Positions 33,446-42,051 of a stretch of 64,000 nucleotides of DNA are shown here, piece after piece. A program made the position numbers and the translations under genes. Origin of the DNA: Tsuneonella amylolytica (GTDB taxonomy: Bacteria; Pseudomonadota; Alphaproteobacteria; Sphingomonadales; Sphingomonadaceae). The stretch is taken from NCBI RefSeq assembly GCF_003626915.1, contig NZ_CP032570.1, positions 620,001 through 684,000 on the forward strand. Direction: 5' to 3'. The notes under the pieces were generated by a model. The model saw only the letters and a list, made by a program, of their open reading frames with translations, was not told the origin of the DNA and did not search any database. The first letter of the stretch is position 1, and each line of letters opens with the position of its first letter.

Positions 33446-34407
33446 AGCGCGGATGCGACCAACACCGCGCGGTCGTCGGCGGCGGCGAATCTTTCGCGGA
33501 GGATCCACTCCATCGCGGCATCGATCTCCGGCCGCAGCGCCGCTTCGCTCTCGTGGCGCCGGGCAAGGCGGCGGGCGTTGTCGAAGGGTTCGCCGGGTTT
33601 CTTGCTGTAGGTCGTGAAGAGGGGACCGGCGACGATCTCCTCGATCGTCCCCTCCCCCGGCGTCATGCCGAACAGCGCCGCCGCCGCGCGCAGAGTGGCT
33701 GCCGGATCGGCGTAGAACGCGTCCGCGTCGAGAGCGCGCACGTCGGCCCGGCCATCGGCGAACCGGGCGAAGCTGGCGATCTGCCCCGCCCACAGCGCCC
33801 CGGCGCGCTCGGCATCGGTTGCGCCGGTCAGATCGCCGAGCGCCCATGCCAGTTCGCTCGTCACCGCCCGCAGCCAGCCGCGATGGCCGTCGCTGCGCAG
33901 CACCGCCGCCACGTAGGCCGGCAGGTCGTGGTAGAGGAGGATCGCCTGGTCCGCGGGCTTCAGCGCCGCGATGTCCTCCAGAATGAAGTTCACCGGCACG
34001 TTGGCCTTCACCAGCGTCGGCCCGGCCCCCGGATAGCGTTTCGCCATGGCCGACAGGACCAGCGGCAGAAGCGCACCGGCGCGCGACACCGCGACCTGCC
34101 GCAGCGCGGCGGGTTCGCGCAGAACGGTAAAGTCGCCAAGTTGCTCCAGCGCATTGGCGAGAAGCGTGGAACCGCAGTGCGCAACGTGGAAAATCCAGCG
34201 TCCGCCATGCATCGGCGGCCGACCGCGAAGCAGGGGCTCGATCGGTGCGCGGATCGCGCCGGGCCGGGCGAGCTGGATACGGCGGTCGAGAAAGATCGAC
34301 CGGGCGTAGGCGTCGCGGTCCATCGGCACGAAGACCGCGTACTCGCCGTCGAACGAATGAAGATAGTGGTCCGGGTTATCGTACAGGTCGTTGAGCGTGA
34401 CGGTCAT
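33442..34407 (-). CDS. Sulfotransferase-like P-loop protein
   Basis: A 321-residue protein. WIFHVAHCGSTLLANALEQLG, near residue 79, matches the 5'-phosphosulfate-binding loop of sulfotransferase-like proteins (xxxRSGSTLL, with Cys in place of the Arg/Ser). Downstream LREPAALR and TLVKANVPVNFILEDIAALKP fit the helix pattern of that family. The 3'-phosphate-binding motif is not clear, so activity with PAPS is unproven. The ATG at 34407 gives MTVTLNDLYDNPDHYL. It diverges from a TauD-like oxygenase with only 50 bases between starts, suggesting a shared promoter region and a common pathway. No other biosynthetic genes adjoin. Confidence 0.6.
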   Translation of the reverse strand: MTVTLNDLYDNPDHYLHSFDGEYAVFVPMDRDAYARSIFLDRRIQLARPGAIRAPIEPLLRGRPPMHGGRWIFHVAHCGSTLLANALEQLGDFTVLREPAALRQVAVSRAGALLPLVLSAMAKRYPGAGPTLVKANVPVNFILEDIAALKPADQAILLYHDLPAYVAAVLRSDGHRGWLRAVTSELAWALGDLTGATDAERAGALWAGQIASFARFADGRADVRALDADAFYADPAATLRAAAALFGMTPGEGTIEEIVAGPLFTTYSKKPGEPFDNARRLARRHESEAALRPEIDAAMEWILRERFAAADDRAVLVASAL

Positions 34408-34457
34408 CGCGCGGCCTATAGCGCGCACCTGCCCACCCCGCTATTGCAGCGCCGCCC

Positions 34458-35441
34458 ATGCCCCGCGTCGCTGCCCCCGCCCCCGGTCGTCCGTTCGCCA
34501 TCATCGAGCCAGAGCCCGGCGAACGCCTCGACCGGCTGCCGTTCGAGCCGGTGGTCGAACTCTACAAGCAACACGGCGCGCTGCTGTTTTCCGGTTTCGG
34601 CTGCGACACGCCCGCCTTGCGCGATTTCGCGGCGCGGTTCTGCAGCACGACGGTGGTGAACGATTCTCCCGGGCGGTCCTCGATCGATCCGGACGCGCAA
34701 ATCTATTCGGTCAACCACGGCAACCAGGAATTCGCGCTGCACCCCGAACTGTCGCGCGAACCGTGGAAGCCCGACGTCGCGTTCTTCCTCTGCCTGTCGC
34801 CGCCCGAGGGCGAAGGGGCGACGACAGTGTGCGACGGTATCGAACTCGTGCGCGCGTTGCCGTCCGCGGTGCGCGACGGGTTCGCCGGCCGGCGACTGGT
34901 CTATCCGGGGCGGGTCTGGCCCGAATTCCTCGAACACTGGCTGGGCACTGCCAATCCTGACGCGGCGCTTCTTGCGGACCCGCCGCCGACCTGCCCCTAT
35001 CGCTTCGCCTGCGACGGATCGGGCGGGCTGTTCCGCTATTTCTCGCGCCCGGCGCTGCACAAGCCGATGTTCGGCGACGATCCGGCGTTCGGCAACTTCC
35101 TGCTGTTCGCCCGGTTCACCAACGGGATGCCGAACTTCCCCTTGCTCGACGACATGCGACCGGTGCCCGAGGCGTGGTTGCAGGCGGCGAAGACCGCGGG
35201 CGATCGGCTGTCGGCGCGGGTGGACTGGCGGCAGGGCGACCTGCTGATGCTCGACAACACGCGCTTCATGCACGGGCGCACGGCAATCGCGAACCCGGCG
35301 AGCCGGCTTATCGCGACGCTGTTCGGCTACTTGCGCTTCGCGGTGCCGAACCCCGAAGAGCCGGCCGATCCGGTCTGGCGGCAGCGCAGCTTCGTGCCGC
35401 CGATGGCGCCGTGGCACCCCAGCCGCATGGCGCAGGGCTAG
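34458..35441 (+). CDS. TauD/TfdA-type Fe(II)/2-oxoglutarate oxygenase
   Basis: A 327-residue oxygenase of the TauD/clavaminate-synthase-like fold. The facial triad is visible as His and Glu in ALHPELSREPWKP (HxE) and a distal His in LDNTRFMHGRTAI; the 2-oxoglutarate arginine is probably in ASRLIATLFGYLR. GEGATTVCDG is the usual loop after the first metal ligands. Substrate unknown. It is divergent from the sulfotransferase-like gene, and shares a CTAG stop with the convergent hisZ. Confidence 0.85.
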   Translation: MPRVAAPAPGRPFAIIEPEPGERLDRLPFEPVVELYKQHGALLFSGFGCDTPALRDFAARFCSTTVVNDSPGRSSIDPDAQIYSVNHGNQEFALHPELSREPWKPDVAFFLCLSPPEGEGATTVCDGIELVRALPSAVRDGFAGRRLVYPGRVWPEFLEHWLGTANPDAALLADPPPTCPYRFACDGSGGLFRYFSRPALHKPMFGDDPAFGNFLLFARFTNGMPNFPLLDDMRPVPEAWLQAAKTAGDRLSARVDWRQGDLLMLDNTRFMHGRTAIANPASRLIATLFGYLRFAVPNPEEPADPVWRQRSFVPPMAPWHPSRMAQG

Positions 35442-36562
35442 AGCGGGCGCGCCTCGCCGCCATCGAGGCGGTGGGTGCAGCCGAGCAACACCGGATCCTC
35501 GCCATCGCCGAGCGCAGCGAGCGTGCGCCAGCCGACCGCGCGCATGCGGGCGCCGGTTTCGGTATCGTGACCCAGTGGCAGATAGAGTAGATCGCCTGCG
35601 GGCGCCGCGCCGAGCGCGTCGACCAGCGGGTCGATGTAGAGCGTGAAGCCGGTTGCCGCCTCGTCGCTGCCGCCGATGCGGTAGGTCCCGCCGCGCCCGA
35701 GCGTGCCGCGCACCCCTTCGGCATAAAGGGTAAAGCCGAACCAGCTCTGGTATTCGAAGCCGTGGCGTTCGGTGGGATCGAGTGTCAGGCGCGCCTTGCC
35801 ACCCGCCTTCGCCGCGATCTCGCGCAGGCCCGCGATCCGGCTGGCCAGCGCGCCGCCCGCGTCGATCGCGGCGAGCCGCTCGACCGCCTCGTCGAACGGG
35901 CCCGCGGCGTACAGCAGCGGCAGGTATGCTTTCCCGCCGACATCGCGCAGGGCGCCCGCGTCCTTGGAATCGAGCTCGCGGCGCACGGCGTCGATGCGTT
36001 CGGGCGCCAGCGGGAATGCCTCGGCGGCCAGGGTATCGACGAGATCGGGCAAGGTGAAATCGACGGACACGCCGCGTGCGCCGGCCGCGCCCAGCGCCTC
36101 GACCGCGAGGCCCACCATTTCCGCCGCCGCCGCCACGCCGTCGCTGCCGACGAGTTCCGCGCCCAGTTGCAGGCGCTGGCGGGCGGGGTCGAGCTGGTCG
36201 CTCGCGATCGTGGCCGTCTCCCCAGCGTAGCACAGGCGCAGGGGCCGTGGCGCGTGGGCCAGGCTGGTCGCAGCGATGCGCCCCACCTGCGCGGTCATGT
36301 CGCTGCGCAGGGCCAGCGTGCGCAGCGACGCGGGATCGGTGAAGCGGAACATCCGCCGCGTTGCCGCGCCGCTCGCCCGCCCGTCGCCCATCCGCTGCGC
36401 CATCGACGCCTCGAATTCGACCAGCGGCGGTATCACCCGGTCGTAGCCCCAGCCGTCCATGGTATCGAGCACCGCCCGCCGCGCCGCGGTGAGCGCGCGG
36501 GCGGAGGCGGGCAGGCGGTCTTCCAGGCCTTGGGGGAGCAAGTCGGCGGTCGGGTCGGTCAT
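35438..36562 (-). CDS. hisZ: ATP phosphoribosyltransferase regulatory subunit HisZ
   Basis: A 374-residue class-II-synthetase-like protein with no tRNA-charging role; it regulates short-form HisG in histidine synthesis. Family pieces are LPQGLEDRLPASARALTAARRAVLDTMDGWGYDRVIPPLVEF and FRFTDPASLRTLALRSDMTAQVGRIAA. The C-terminal ATP-type motif 3 region FTLYIDPLVDALG is present. HisG is not in the window. The start lies 19 bases after the serA stop, so it is the last gene of serC-serA-hisZ. In some sphingomonads this order is kept. Confidence 0.92.
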   Translation of the reverse strand: MTDPTADLLPQGLEDRLPASARALTAARRAVLDTMDGWGYDRVIPPLVEFEASMAQRMGDGRASGAATRRMFRFTDPASLRTLALRSDMTAQVGRIAATSLAHAPRPLRLCYAGETATIASDQLDPARQRLQLGAELVGSDGVAAAAEMVGLAVEALGAAGARGVSVDFTLPDLVDTLAAEAFPLAPERIDAVRRELDSKDAGALRDVGGKAYLPLLYAAGPFDEAVERLAAIDAGGALASRIAGLREIAAKAGGKARLTLDPTERHGFEYQSWFGFTLYAEGVRGTLGRGGTYRIGGSDEAATGFTLYIDPLVDALGAAPAGDLLYLPLGHDTETGARMRAVGWRTLAALGDGEDPVLLGCTHRLDGGEARPL

Positions 36563-36581
36563 GCCGGGCGCCCTAGCGGCG

Positions 36582-38165
36582 TCAGAATTCCAGCGCCATC
36601 ACCGTCTTCACACCTTCCAGCGCGCAGGCCTGCCTGATGACGTCGCCGGTAATTGGCTGATCGACGCTGAGCAGCAGCACCGCTTCCCCGCCCGCATCGC
36701 GCCGGCCGAGATGGAAGGTGCCGATGTTGATGCCGTTCGCCCCCAGTAGCGTACCGATGCGGCCGATGAAGCCGGGCGCGTCCTCGTTGACGATGTACAT
36801 CATGTGGCCGGCAAGCTCCGCCTCCACGCCCACGCCGAAGATTTCGACGAGACGCGGTGCATTGCTGCCGAACAGCGTGCCGGCGACCGAGCGGTCGCCC
36901 TGTTCGGTTCCCACGGTCACCCGCAGCAGCGTGTTGTAGGCCCCTTCCCGCTCGTGCCGGATCGAGCGCACGTCCATGCCCCTCTCCTTCGCGAGGTAGG
37001 GCGCGTTGACCATGTTCACGCTGTCGGACCAGCGGCGCATGAACCCGGCCAGTACCGCGGCTTCGAGCGGTTTGCCTGCGAGTTCGGCGGCGGCGCCCTC
37101 GCGCTCGATGCTGATGCGGGTGAGGTTGCCGTGGGCGAGCTGGCCGACGAGGCTGCCGAGGTTTTCGGCGAGCTTCATGTAGGGGCGCAGCTTTGGCGCT
37201 TCCTCGGCCGAAAGCGACGGCATGTTGAGCGCGTTCGTCACCCCGCCGTTGACGAGGTAGTCGGCCATCTGCTCGGCAACCTGCAGCGCGACGTTGACCT
37301 GCGCTTCGGTGGTCGAGGCGCCGAGGTGCGGAGTGCAGATGAAGTTCTTGGTGCCGAACAGCGGCGATTCCTTCGCCGGTTCGGTGGCGAACACGTCGAG
37401 CGCGGCGCCCGCGATGTGGCCGCTTTCGAGCCCTTCCTTCAGCGCCGCCTCGTCGATCAGCCCGCCGCGCGCGCAGTTGACGATGCGGACGCCCTTCTTG
37501 GTCTTGGCGAGGTTTTCCGCCGACAGGATGTTGCGCGTTTGGTCGGTCAGCGGCGTGTGCAGCGTGATGAAGTCCGCCCGCGCCAGCAGCGCGTCGAGAT
37601 CGACCTTCTCCACGCCCAGTTCCACCGCGCGTTCCTCGGTCAGGAAGGGGTCGAAGGCGATGACCTTCATGCGCAGGCCCAGCGCGCGGCTGGCGACGAT
37701 CGAGCCGATGTTGCCCGCGCCGATGAGGCCGAGCGTCTTGCCCGTGACCTCGACGCCCATGAAGGCGTTCTTCGGCCATTCGCCTTCCTGCGTGCGTTCG
37801 TTGGCTTCCGGGATTTGGCGGGCGAGCGCGAACATCAGCGCGATGGCGTGTTCGGCGGTCGTGATCGAGTTGCCGAACGGGGTGTTCATCACCACCACGC
37901 CCTTGCCGCTGGCGTAGGGGATGTCGACGTTATCGACCCCAATGCCGGCGCGGCCGATGACTTTGAGATTGGTCGCGGCGTCGAGGATTTCGGGCGTGAC
38001 CTTGGTGGACGAACGGATCGCGAGGCCGTCGTACTCGCCGATGCGGGCGATCAGTTGTTCGGGGGTCTCGCCGGTGATGACGTCGACGTCGCAGCCGCGC
38101 TCCTCGAAGATCTTGGCGGCATTGGGGTCCATCTTGTCCGAGATCAGGACTTTGGGCTTGGTCAT
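36582..38165 (-). CDS. serA: D-3-phosphoglycerate dehydrogenase, long ACT form
   Basis: A 527-residue enzyme that oxidises 3-phosphoglycerate, the first step of serine synthesis. The catalytic and NAD domains have VIGRAGIGVDNVDI, GLIGAGNIGSIVASRALG, the active-site Arg/His elements in NCARGGLIDEAAL and ICTPHLGASTTEAQ. The C-terminal ACT domain, NEDAPGFIGRIGTLLGANGINIGTFHLGRRD, should bind serine for feedback control. An intervening domain of about 130 residues marks the long type I form. It follows serC by 86 bases. Confidence 0.97.
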   Translation of the reverse strand: MTKPKVLISDKMDPNAAKIFEERGCDVDVITGETPEQLIARIGEYDGLAIRSSTKVTPEILDAATNLKVIGRAGIGVDNVDIPYASGKGVVVMNTPFGNSITTAEHAIALMFALARQIPEANERTQEGEWPKNAFMGVEVTGKTLGLIGAGNIGSIVASRALGLRMKVIAFDPFLTEERAVELGVEKVDLDALLARADFITLHTPLTDQTRNILSAENLAKTKKGVRIVNCARGGLIDEAALKEGLESGHIAGAALDVFATEPAKESPLFGTKNFICTPHLGASTTEAQVNVALQVAEQMADYLVNGGVTNALNMPSLSAEEAPKLRPYMKLAENLGSLVGQLAHGNLTRISIEREGAAAELAGKPLEAAVLAGFMRRWSDSVNMVNAPYLAKERGMDVRSIRHEREGAYNTLLRVTVGTEQGDRSVAGTLFGSNAPRLVEIFGVGVEAELAGHMMYIVNEDAPGFIGRIGTLLGANGINIGTFHLGRRDAGGEAVLLLSVDQPITGDVIRQACALEGVKTVMALEF

Positions 38166-38251
38166 GGAATTTCTCCGTCGGCCCGGAACGTGCGCGGACC
38201 GATAAGACTGGAACACGAAAGCGGTCCCGGGCTATGCCGGGACGCGCGAGG

Positions 38252-39442
38252 TCAGTTCGACTGCAGGCCTTCGAAGGCCCACTCGATCCACGGCAGCAGG
38301 CGCTTCAGGTCTTCCTGCTCGACGGTGCCGCCGCACCAGATGCGCAGGGACGGCGGTGCGTCGCGGTAGCCGTTGAAGTCGTAGCCGACGCCCAATTCTT
38401 CCAGCTTCTTGGCGATCTTCTTCGGCACGTCGGCCTGCGCCTCGGGCGAGAGGCTTTCGTACCAATCGCCCTGGAAGACGAAGCATACGCCTGTGTTCGT
38501 GCGCTGGGCCGGGTCGGGCACCATGTTGCGCAGCCACGGGGTGGCCTCGATCCAGTCGGTGACGATCTTCGCGTTGGCGTTCGCCCGCTCGAACAGCGCC
38601 TCGCGCCCGCCGATGGACTGCGCCCACTCGAGCGCGTCGATGTAGTCCTCGGTCGCGAGCATCGAGGGTGTGTTGATCGTCTCGCCGCGGAAGATGCCTT
38701 CGTTGATCTTGCCGCCCTTCTTGAGGCGGAAGAGCTTGGGCAGCGGCCACGCCGGGTCGTAGCTCTCGATCCGTTCTACCGCCTTGGGGCTGAGGATCAG
38801 CATGCCGTGCTGGGCTTCGGACCCCATCACCTTCTGCCAGCTATAGGTCGTGGCATCGAGCCTGGCCCAGTCCATCTCCATCGCGAAGACGGCGCTGGTG
38901 GCATCGTTGATCGTAACGCCCGCGCGCTCTTCGGCGAGCCAGTCGGTATTAGGAATCTTCGCGCCCGACGTCGTCCCGTTCCAGGTGAACACGACGTCGT
39001 TGTCCTGCGGGATCGAGGCGAGATCGGGAATCCTGCCGTAATCGGCGTCGAGCGTGGTGAGCTGCGGGAGCTTCAGCTGCTTGGCCGCGTCCTGGATCCA
39101 GACGTTGCCGAAGCTTTCCCACGCCGCGACGGTCACCGGGCGATCGGGCCCGAGCATCGTCCACATCGCGCATTCGAGCGCGCCGGTGTCCGACGCCGGC
39201 ATGATGCCCACGAGGTAGTCGTCGGGCACGCCGAGCAGTTCGCGCGACAGGTCGATCGCGTACTTGAGGCGGCTCTTGCCCAGGGCCGACCGGTGCGAGC
39301 GGCCGAGCGATTCGGTCTTGAGATTGGACAGCGCCCAGCCGGGATGCTTGGCGGTCGGGCCCGAGGAAAAGAAGGGGCGCTCGGGCTTGAGCGACGGTTC
39401 TGTCGGCCGCGCAGGTGCGCGCCCGTTTGGTTCGGCAGTCAT
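38252..39442 (-). CDS. serC: Phosphoserine aminotransferase
   Basis: A 396-residue fold-type I PLP transaminase that converts 3-phosphohydroxypyruvate to phosphoserine. The PLP lysine is in TYSWQKVMGSEAQHGML. FFSSGPTAKHPGW opens the chain; this is the alphaproteobacterial serC type, longer than the Escherichia coli enzyme. The ATG at 39442 with GGAG about 10 bases upstream is chosen; the open frame extends to 39601 but would run through the leader RNA. It heads the serC-serA-hisZ operon and has a serC-type structured leader. Confidence 0.95.
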   Translation of the reverse strand: MTAEPNGRAPARPTEPSLKPERPFFSSGPTAKHPGWALSNLKTESLGRSHRSALGKSRLKYAIDLSRELLGVPDDYLVGIMPASDTGALECAMWTMLGPDRPVTVAAWESFGNVWIQDAAKQLKLPQLTTLDADYGRIPDLASIPQDNDVVFTWNGTTSGAKIPNTDWLAEERAGVTINDATSAVFAMEMDWARLDATTYSWQKVMGSEAQHGMLILSPKAVERIESYDPAWPLPKLFRLKKGGKINEGIFRGETINTPSMLATEDYIDALEWAQSIGGREALFERANANAKIVTDWIEATPWLRNMVPDPAQRTNTGVCFVFQGDWYESLSPEAQADVPKKIAKKLEELGVGYDFNGYRDAPPSLRIWCGGTVEQEDLKRLLPWIEWAFEGLQSN

Positions 39443-39487
39443 GTCTTCTCTCCTTCCAGAGAGCACGCGCGGCGTTGGGACCGCGTG
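39443..39487 (-). promoter_or_regulatory. serC-type leader RNA with sequestered ribosome site
   Basis: On the minus strand two hairpins end just before the serC ATG. The first has arms CACGCGG and CCGCGCGTG (39487 to 39464). The second has CTCTCT, loop GGAA, GGAGAG (39463 to 39448), so the GGAGAG ribosome site is base-paired. This fits the serC RNA motif, a conserved leader described for alphaproteobacterial serC-serA operons. The ligand is not established. Exact match to the Rfam consensus was not tested. Confidence 0.6.
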
Positions 39488-39603
39488 GCCCGCCGGCCGC
39501 ACTAAGGGTGCGAACGGCCGAGTCAAGCGTGCGGGGAATCTATACGGTGAACCGCCCGCGCGCGCCGACGGTTCCCCTCTCGCCAAATGACGGGACGGCA
39601 CCT

Positions 39604-40764
39604 ATGGCCCCGGCCATGGACCTCTCGCAGCTCCGCGTGGCGATCGTCACCGGCAACTACAACATGGTGCGCGACGGACCGACGCAGGCGCTGAACCGGC
39701 TGGTCGCCTACCTGCTCGACCACGGCGCGGCGGTGCGCATCTTCGCGCCGACGATCGCCGATCCGCAGGTCGACCACGCCGGCGAACTGATCTCGGTACC
39801 CTCGTTCCCCATTCCCGGGCGCAGCGAATACCGCGTGCCGCTGGGCCTCGTCGGCGAAGCGCGCGAGAAGTTCGAGGCATTCCGCCCCAACATCGTCCAC
39901 GTCGCAGCGCCCGACCGCGCCAGCCGGCAGGCGGCGAAGTGGGCCCGCGCGCACGGCGTGCCGGTGCTCGGCAGCGTGCACACCCGCTTCGAGACGTATC
40001 CCCAGTACTATCACCTCGGCTTCACCCAGCCGCTGGTGGAGGCCTGGCTGCGCGCGCTCTATCGCAACTGCGATGCGCTCGTCGCGCCGTCCGACGGAAT
40101 GGTCGACGTGCTGAAACAGCAGCGGATGCACACCGACATCGGCATCTGGTCGCGCGGGGTCGAGCGGACGATCTTCCATTTCGGCGCGCGCGACCTCGAA
40201 CGCCGCCGTGCCATCGGCATCGCCGACGACGAGGTCGCCATCGGCTTCCTCGGCCGGGTGGTGATGGAAAAGGGCCTGCCCGAGTTCGCCGATACCATGC
40301 GCGAGCTGACCCGGCGAGGCGTACCGCACAAGGTGTTGGTCCTGGGCGACGGGCCAGCGCGCGGCTGGTTCGAGGACAACGTGCCCGAAGCGCGCTTCGC
40401 CGGCTACCAGTCGGGCGCGGAACTGGGCCATTGGGTCGCAGGCATGGACGTGTTCTTCAATCCCTCTATCACCGAGACGTTCGGCAACGTCACGCTGGAG
40501 GCGATGGCCTGCGGCGTGCCGGTCGTCGCCGCCCGCGCCACCGGATCGACGACGCTGGTGAAGGACGGGGTCACCGGCACGCTGGTCGATCCGGGCGACA
40601 TCCCGGCCTTCGCCGATGCGATCCAACGCTACATCCAGGATCCCGCGCTACGCACCGGGCACGGCGCGGCGGGCGAGGCGCGGAGCAAGGAATTCACCTG
40701 GGACGCGATCAACCGCTCGATGGCGGAAACCTATCTGCGGCTGCTGGACGCGCGCAAGGGCTAG
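39604..40764 (+). CDS. GT4 family glycosyltransferase
   Basis: A 386-residue GT-B glycosyltransferase. The N-terminal domain starts AIVTGNYNMVRDGPTQALNRLVAYL with a glycine-rich acceptor loop. The C-terminal nucleotide-sugar domain has IGFLGRVVMEKGLPEFADTMREL and the EX7E motif FFNPSITETFGNVTLEAMACGVPVV. It resembles diacylglycerol or phosphatidylinositol-type glycolipid transferases (MgtA/SqdX/PimB-like), so glycolipid synthesis at the inner membrane is a reasonable guess. Two ATGs 12 bases apart are possible (39604, 39616). It shares a CTAG stop with the membrane protein gene. Confidence 0.85.
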   Translation: MAPAMDLSQLRVAIVTGNYNMVRDGPTQALNRLVAYLLDHGAAVRIFAPTIADPQVDHAGELISVPSFPIPGRSEYRVPLGLVGEAREKFEAFRPNIVHVAAPDRASRQAAKWARAHGVPVLGSVHTRFETYPQYYHLGFTQPLVEAWLRALYRNCDALVAPSDGMVDVLKQQRMHTDIGIWSRGVERTIFHFGARDLERRRAIGIADDEVAIGFLGRVVMEKGLPEFADTMRELTRRGVPHKVLVLGDGPARGWFEDNVPEARFAGYQSGAELGHWVAGMDVFFNPSITETFGNVTLEAMACGVPVVAARATGSTTLVKDGVTGTLVDPGDIPAFADAIQRYIQDPALRTGHGAAGEARSKEFTWDAINRSMAETYLRLLDARKG

Positions 40765-41234
40765 CGCAGCACCCCCGTAGCCGTCTGGCGCCGGGCGTAC
40801 CAGATCAGCAGCAGCGTGAAGATCGTGATGACAGCCGTGAAGGCCATCGGCACCGCGCTGTCCGTCATGCCCGGCATTGGACTCGTCGTCTGGCGGATCG
40901 CGCCAAGCACCAGCCCCGCCAACGACACGACGAATGCATGCATCGCGTACCGGCTGCGAAGCAGCAGCAGGATCGACCCGGCCACCGCGCCCCACACGCC
41001 GAACCCCCAGGCAAGGTTCGCCCACAGCGGCATCGCGTCCATATAGGCTATCCCAGCGTCCACGCTTACCCCGGCGGGAGCGAACGCCCCTTCGAGGTAT
41101 TCGCGGTTCTGCAGCTTGGACATGAGGTAATCGTAGGCACCGAACCCGTTCCACAGCAGCGATAGCACGCCGACCACCCACAGGTGCCACGGCGCACTCG
41201 TTCTTTCCGCGGCTGCCTCCATCGTCCGATCCAT
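40761..41234 (-). CDS. Four-helix membrane protein of the PadR cluster
   Basis: A 157-residue inner-membrane protein with four predicted helices (about 17-38, 68-90, 94-115, 124-145). GFGAYDYLMSKLQNREYLEGAF is a conserved-looking juxtamembrane loop of a family often loosely annotated as a sugar transporter or DoxX-like protein; I do not trust that assignment. It lies 68 bases downstream of padR on the same strand and is a likely target of that repressor. Function unknown. Confidence 0.65.
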   Translation of the reverse strand: MDRTMEAAAERTSAPWHLWVVGVLSLLWNGFGAYDYLMSKLQNREYLEGAFAPAGVSVDAGIAYMDAMPLWANLAWGFGVWGAVAGSILLLLRSRYAMHAFVVSLAGLVLGAIRQTTSPMPGMTDSAVPMAFTAVITIFTLLLIWYARRQTATGVLR

Positions 41235-41302
41235 CGTATCCCTCCCACTGGATGGCGACCCGCGGCGGCGATACCACGCCGCCGCGAGTGCGCCAATCGG
41301 TG

Positions 41303-41953
41303 TCAGAGCCGTTCGATGCGCTTGGCAACCTCATCGATCATGTCGACGATGTCGTTCATCGCCGCTTCGTCGAACGAGCCGGACCGGGTCTTGTGCTTCA
41401 GCACCTGGGCCAGATTTCCCATCGCCCGCGACAGTTGCGGCGAGCGGCCACGCTGCTGACGCTCGCCATGGGCGGTCAAGCGGGAAAAGATCGCCTCGAC
41501 CTCGTCGGTCTTGCCGGCCAATTCTTCGTGTCCCTGGGGCGTGGCCTCGAACGGCTTGCGCGGGCTGGCATCGTCGGTCTTCTCGGCGATCGCCCCTTCG
41601 TCGGCGAGCAGTTGCAGCGTCGGATAGACCGCCCCGGGGCTCGGTGCGTATTCGCCGCCGGTCAGGTCCTCGATCGCCTTGATGAGCTCGTATCCATGGC
41701 GCGGCTGGTCGGCGACCAGCTTGAGCAGTGCCAGCCGCAACTCGCCCTGCCCGAACATGCGGCCACGGCGACCGCCGCCGCGCGGGCCCGTGCGGAACGG
41801 ACCGTCCGGTCCGAAGGGGCCATCGGGACCGAACGGACCCTTTGGCCCGAACGGACCCTCGCGCCCGAAGGGACCGCCGGGACCGAAGCCCCCGGCGTTC
41901 CACAATTCGGTCCAGCTCTTCCGGTGGCCGCGTCCGTGATGATGATCGTGCAT
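41303..41953 (-). CDS. PadR family repressor with collagen-like N-terminal repeats
   Basis: A 216-residue protein. Residues about 65-145 are a PadR winged helix (LRLALLKLVADQPRHGYELIKAIEDLTGGEYAPSPGAVYPTLQLLADEGAI). A C-terminal helix closes the dimer (SRAMGNLAQVLKHK). The N-terminus is unusual: MHDHHHGRGH, then about five near-exact GPFGPx/GPFGRx units (residues 23-55) rich in Gly, Pro and Phe. The histidines may bind metal. It should bind its own promoter, where a CGTGA-n4-TCACG dyad and a GATATATC palindrome lie. A membrane protein gene follows. Confidence 0.85.
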   Translation of the reverse strand: MHDHHHGRGHRKSWTELWNAGGFGPGGPFGREGPFGPKGPFGPDGPFGPDGPFRTGPRGGGRRGRMFGQGELRLALLKLVADQPRHGYELIKAIEDLTGGEYAPSPGAVYPTLQLLADEGAIAEKTDDASPRKPFEATPQGHEELAGKTDEVEAIFSRLTAHGERQQRGRSPQLSRAMGNLAQVLKHKTRSGSFDEAAMNDIVDMIDEVAKRIERL

Positions 41954-41968
41954 CGCCTTATCCTTTCT

Positions 41969-41989
41969 CGTGATGCCTCACGATATATC
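41969..41989. promoter_or_regulatory. Candidate PadR operator
   Basis: CGTGA-TGCC-TCACG (41969-41982) is a perfect dyad, and GATATATC (41982-41989) an overlapping self-complementary octamer. Both lie 16-36 bases upstream of the padR ATG, where a repressor would block transcription. Prediction by position and symmetry only. Confidence 0.45.
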
Positions 41990-42051
41990 TTGGAACGCTC
42001 TTTGTTCAAGCCCCCTCGTCGCATCGCCGACAACTTCCTACATGGCCCCCA

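Noticed and set aside
31412-33847. An 811-codon minus-strand frame
   Set aside because: It covers the aldo/keto reductase and DUF5694 genes in antisense, and its deduced sequence is low-complexity Arg/Gly/Asp; a shadow of the high-GC code.
38166-38251. A separate promoter or riboswitch between serC and serA
   Set aside because: The 86-base gap shows no strong hairpin or promoter-like sequence; operon read-through is the simpler view.
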